A stretch of 8,761 bases of DNA from GCA-2862585 sp965661345. GTDB taxonomy: Bacteria; Bacteroidota; Bacteroidia; Flavobacteriales; UBA7312. Both the position numbers and the translations under genes were made by a program. The notes under the pieces are model-generated. The model searched no databases, was not told the origin of the DNA, and saw nothing but the letters and a program-made list of their open reading frames with translations. The DNA is taken from NCBI GenBank assembly GCA_965661345.1, contig CBFIDK010000028.1, forward strand, positions 1 to 8,761, given 5' to 3'. Shown piece after piece: positions 7,161-8,761 of the stretch (position 1 is its first letter; each line of letters opens with the position of its first letter).

Positions 7161-7808
7161 TTAAAAAAGATCAGAAGCTTTGTAAACACAAACTTTTTCT
7201 TTCTGATTTGACAATGCAAGATTTATCATTTTAAAGGCTAAATCTCTAACAGGCAATGGGTTTAGAGATTTTAAAATTCCAAGACTATTTAGCTTCTTAA
7301 ACAGTTTAACACTCACCTTCTCGCCTGACCTCATTAGTTCTGACTGCCTTACAAGAGATGGTGGTTGAAAAATTTGAATTATTTTAAAATTAAGAAGTTT
7401 TACAGATTCCTCTAGTTTTCCCTTTATTTTTGGATAGTAAAATGGCGAGTTTTTGTTGGCACCTAAAGATGATACTAGTGAGTAGATATTTACCCCATTA
7501 TCTGATGCCATTTTTGCAAATTCATATTGATAGGTATAGTCAACTAAATACTGTTTTTCTTTAGATCCGGCATCTTTTAAAGTAGTACCTAAGGCTGAAA
7601 ACAATACATCTCCTTTTACCAATTCTTTATATTCAATTAATTTTGAGAAATCTATGTGATGAATATTCAGTTTTTCATGCTGTAAATTCACTTCTCTTCT
7701 AACAAAAATGGTAACCCTATCATAATTGGAATCTGCAAGCAAAAAATTAACTAATTCCTGGCCTGTAGCCCCACTTGCTCCTAACACTAATGCATGTAAT
7801 TTGCTCAT
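7161..7808 (-). CDS. Atypical short-chain dehydrogenase, NAD(P)-binding (HTATIP2/CC3-like)
   Basis: 215 residues from the ATG at 7806-7808, beginning MSKLHALVLGASGATG. The Rossmann glycine motif GxxGxxG is at residues 10-16, right at the N-terminus. R37 and R38 after the second strand suit NADP(H). A serine pair sits in LVSSLGA (113-114), and Y125-PKI-K129 matches the YxxxK catalytic pattern. The length of about 215 and the KGKLEE segment after the lysine fit atypical SDRs of the HTATIP2/CC3-like group, presumed cytosolic oxidoreductases with unknown substrate. A TTG at 7812-7814 in the same frame would add two residues (as a start codon, then K); I prefer the ATG because it puts the motif in its usual place. 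No convincing promoter was seen. The DUF4177-like pseudogene follows 26 bp downstream. Confidence 0.85.
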   Translation of the reverse strand: MSKLHALVLGASGATGQELVNFLLADSNYDRVTIFVRREVNLQHEKLNIHHIDFSKLIEYKELVKGDVLFSALGTTLKDAGSKEKQYLVDYTYQYEFAKMASDNGVNIYSLVSSLGANKNSPFYYPKIKGKLEESVKLLNFKIIQIFQPPSLVRQSELMRSGEKVSVKLFKKLNSLGILKSLNPLPVRDLAFKMINLALSNQKEKVCVYKASDLF

Positions 7809-7987
7809 CTTCAAAACTAAGAAAAATTACACATGATTAATGATTCCATAAAAAGTAAACTCATAATATGTATTCTTGAAAACTTTGCAACGAATAAATA
7901 GATCAAAAGGACTTTTTATAAGTACTTTACCCCCTTCAATCAATTTATATTTTTTATATTGGTATTCTTAATTAATAATCTAAAATC

Positions 7988-8566
7988 ATGCGTATACTTA
8001 CTACACTAACATTACTTTTTTTTAGTATTGTTTCCTATTCTCAAATAGAAAAATTAAATGGACCAAGATTTGGAATAACATTTATTACGCCAGGCTCGAA
8101 TGCTGACTATTTAAATGAAGGGTTAAGTTTTAATGAAGATGAAAATGGTGGTTTTGGTAATACTGGAGCAGCCTTTACAACACAATATGGGTGGCAGTGG
8201 GAAACTAGATTTGCTGACGGTGATGATAATATTGTTGGAATTATAGAATGGGTAGCCCTAATTGCTGGATTAGAAAAAGGATTGTTCTTGCCCTCAGTAA
8301 CTTCATTAATTGGTGTTAGAACAAAAAAAGGCTATGAATTTGCTTTGGGTCCCAACATTTCACTTTCGGGTGTAGGAATGGCATTTGGTTTAGGGTATAA
8401 CATAAAATCCGGAAATTTAAATATTCCAATAAATTTAGCTTTTGTTCCCGGTATCAATAAAGATGGAAGTTACGAAGAGTACAATGGTAATTTCATAGAT
8501 TATAATTATAGTACAGGAAACCGAGTATCTCTTTTAATAGGTTTTAATATGAATAGAGCAAGGTAA
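7988..8566 (+). CDS. Exported protein, probable small outer-membrane beta-barrel
   Basis: A complete gene of 192 residues from ATG at 7988. Residues 1-18 form a signal peptide (MRILTTLTLLFFSIVSYS, with Q19 following). The mature part has alternating hydrophobic and polar strands rich in glycine and aromatics: GPRFGITFITPGS, TTQYGWQWETRFAD, GYEFALGPNISLSG, GMAFGLGYNI, IPINLAFVPG and a final RVSLLIGFNMN strand. This is typical of small outer-membrane barrels. I recall conserved uncharacterised Bacteroidota proteins with GPR.G.T.I.PG near the start and TQ.GWQ.ETRF, and this appears to be one. Function unknown. It is divergent from the dehydrogenase gene across about 180 bp; no full -33/-7 pair was found there. 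A terminator follows 44 bp after the stop. Confidence 0.82.
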   Translation: MRILTTLTLLFFSIVSYSQIEKLNGPRFGITFITPGSNADYLNEGLSFNEDENGGFGNTGAAFTTQYGWQWETRFADGDDNIVGIIEWVALIAGLEKGLFLPSVTSLIGVRTKKGYEFALGPNISLSGVGMAFGLGYNIKSGNLNIPINLAFVPGINKDGSYEEYNGNFIDYNYSTGNRVSLLIGFNMNRAR

Positions 8567-8603
8567 CACTAGAATACTAATTCTTCCCTTTTCCTTCCAA
8601 ACT

Positions 8604-8643
8604 AAAAAAATCCCTCACTTTACTAGAAAATGAGGGACTTTTT
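8604..8643. terminator. Two-way rho-independent terminator
   Basis: The arms tccctca (8611-8617) and tgaggga (8631-8637) pair perfectly, with an inner ttt/aaa pairing possible. A run of seven A precedes and cttttt follows, so each strand has a T tail. It separates the converging barrel gene (plus) and the partial gene at the right edge (minus). Confidence 0.82.
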
Positions 8644-8680
8644 GTGGTGGTCTGGGCACTATACTCCTTTACAATCACTT

Positions 8681-8761
8681 TCAATTTCTTTGAATATAAT
8701 AACTTATCCCGATTGATTGATAAAGAAACCGATCTTCTCCACTACCATAATCCCAGCCATC
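8681..8761 (-). CDS. C-terminal end of a probable outer-membrane beta-barrel protein (5' part outside window)
   Basis: The minus frame is open from the window edge to TGA at 8681-8683 and shows 26 residues: DGWDYGSGED followed by RFLYQSIGISYYIQRN. A glycine- and acid-rich turn leading into an alternating aromatic/hydrophobic final strand is what the end of a barrel protein looks like. The reading is supported by the terminator just downstream, whose T tail on this strand is good. The family cannot be named from so short a piece, and a chance open frame of 26 codons is possible. Confidence 0.55.
   Translation of the reverse strand, partial: DGWDYGSGEDRFLYQSIGISYYIQRN

Noticed and set aside
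7815..7987. Promoter pair for the divergent dehydrogenase and barrel genes
   Set aside because: Only partial matches such as TAGTTTTG four bases before the dehydrogenase ATG and tatattgg upstream of the barrel gene were found, none with a properly spaced TTG, so no promoter is annotated.
8641..8680. GC-richer stretch gtggtggtctgggcac as a possible tRNA or small RNA
   Set aside because: No cloverleaf, T-loop (GTTCRA) or other RNA signature could be formed; it is most simply the 3' untranslated region of the partial minus-strand gene.

Overview
The window looks like chromosome of a gliding or marine-type member of the Bacteroidota, most likely order Flavobacteriales. Four things point there: AT-rich DNA; promoters of the form TTG-N(17-23)-TAnnTTTG; a secreted protein ending in a type IX secretion system (T9SS) type A sorting domain; and a small protein matching the flavobacterial Lacal_2735 family. 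Family names come from recognition by eye, since no search could be run.

Left part (1-6214, all on the minus strand). Two cell-surface genes lie head to tail. The upstream gene (6214 to 4049) encodes a 721-residue mosaic exoprotein: signal peptide, six-bladed kelch-like propeller, cysteine-rich GCxDxxAxNY modules, a beta-sandwich module, DxDxDG calcium-type loops and a T9SS tail. The next gene starts at 3951 and runs open off the left edge. It encodes at least 1317 residues, almost all of them a tandem array of about 50-residue units (25 complete, one cut), each with two conserved cysteines. Near the left edge the array has a younger order, a 447-bp block of three units. Both proteins carry the GCxDxxAxNY module, so they look like co-evolved surface proteins, the second probably an adhesin or giant stalk-like filament.

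Middle part (6215-7134). Divergent promoters separate the kelch gene from a 55-residue Lacal_2735-type protein on the plus strand. That gene converges on a small cysteine-rich lipoprotein gene (minus), with a strong hairpin terminator between them that reads as a terminator on both strands. Next comes a DUF4177-like gene (minus), intact except for one in-frame stop at codon 12, so a pseudogene by one nonsense change.

Right part (7161-8761). An atypical short-chain dehydrogenase (minus) lies 26 bp upstream of the pseudogene, probably in one transcript with it. Divergent to it is a 192-residue exported, probable outer-membrane beta-barrel protein (plus). It converges on the last 26 codons of another barrel-like gene (minus, cut by the right edge), with a second two-way terminator between them.

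No mobile element, CRISPR array, tRNA or rRNA was seen, and no stretch over 300 bp lacks a gene. I see no defence or other new multi-gene system; the most unusual object is the giant repeat protein and its recent 447-bp expansion.
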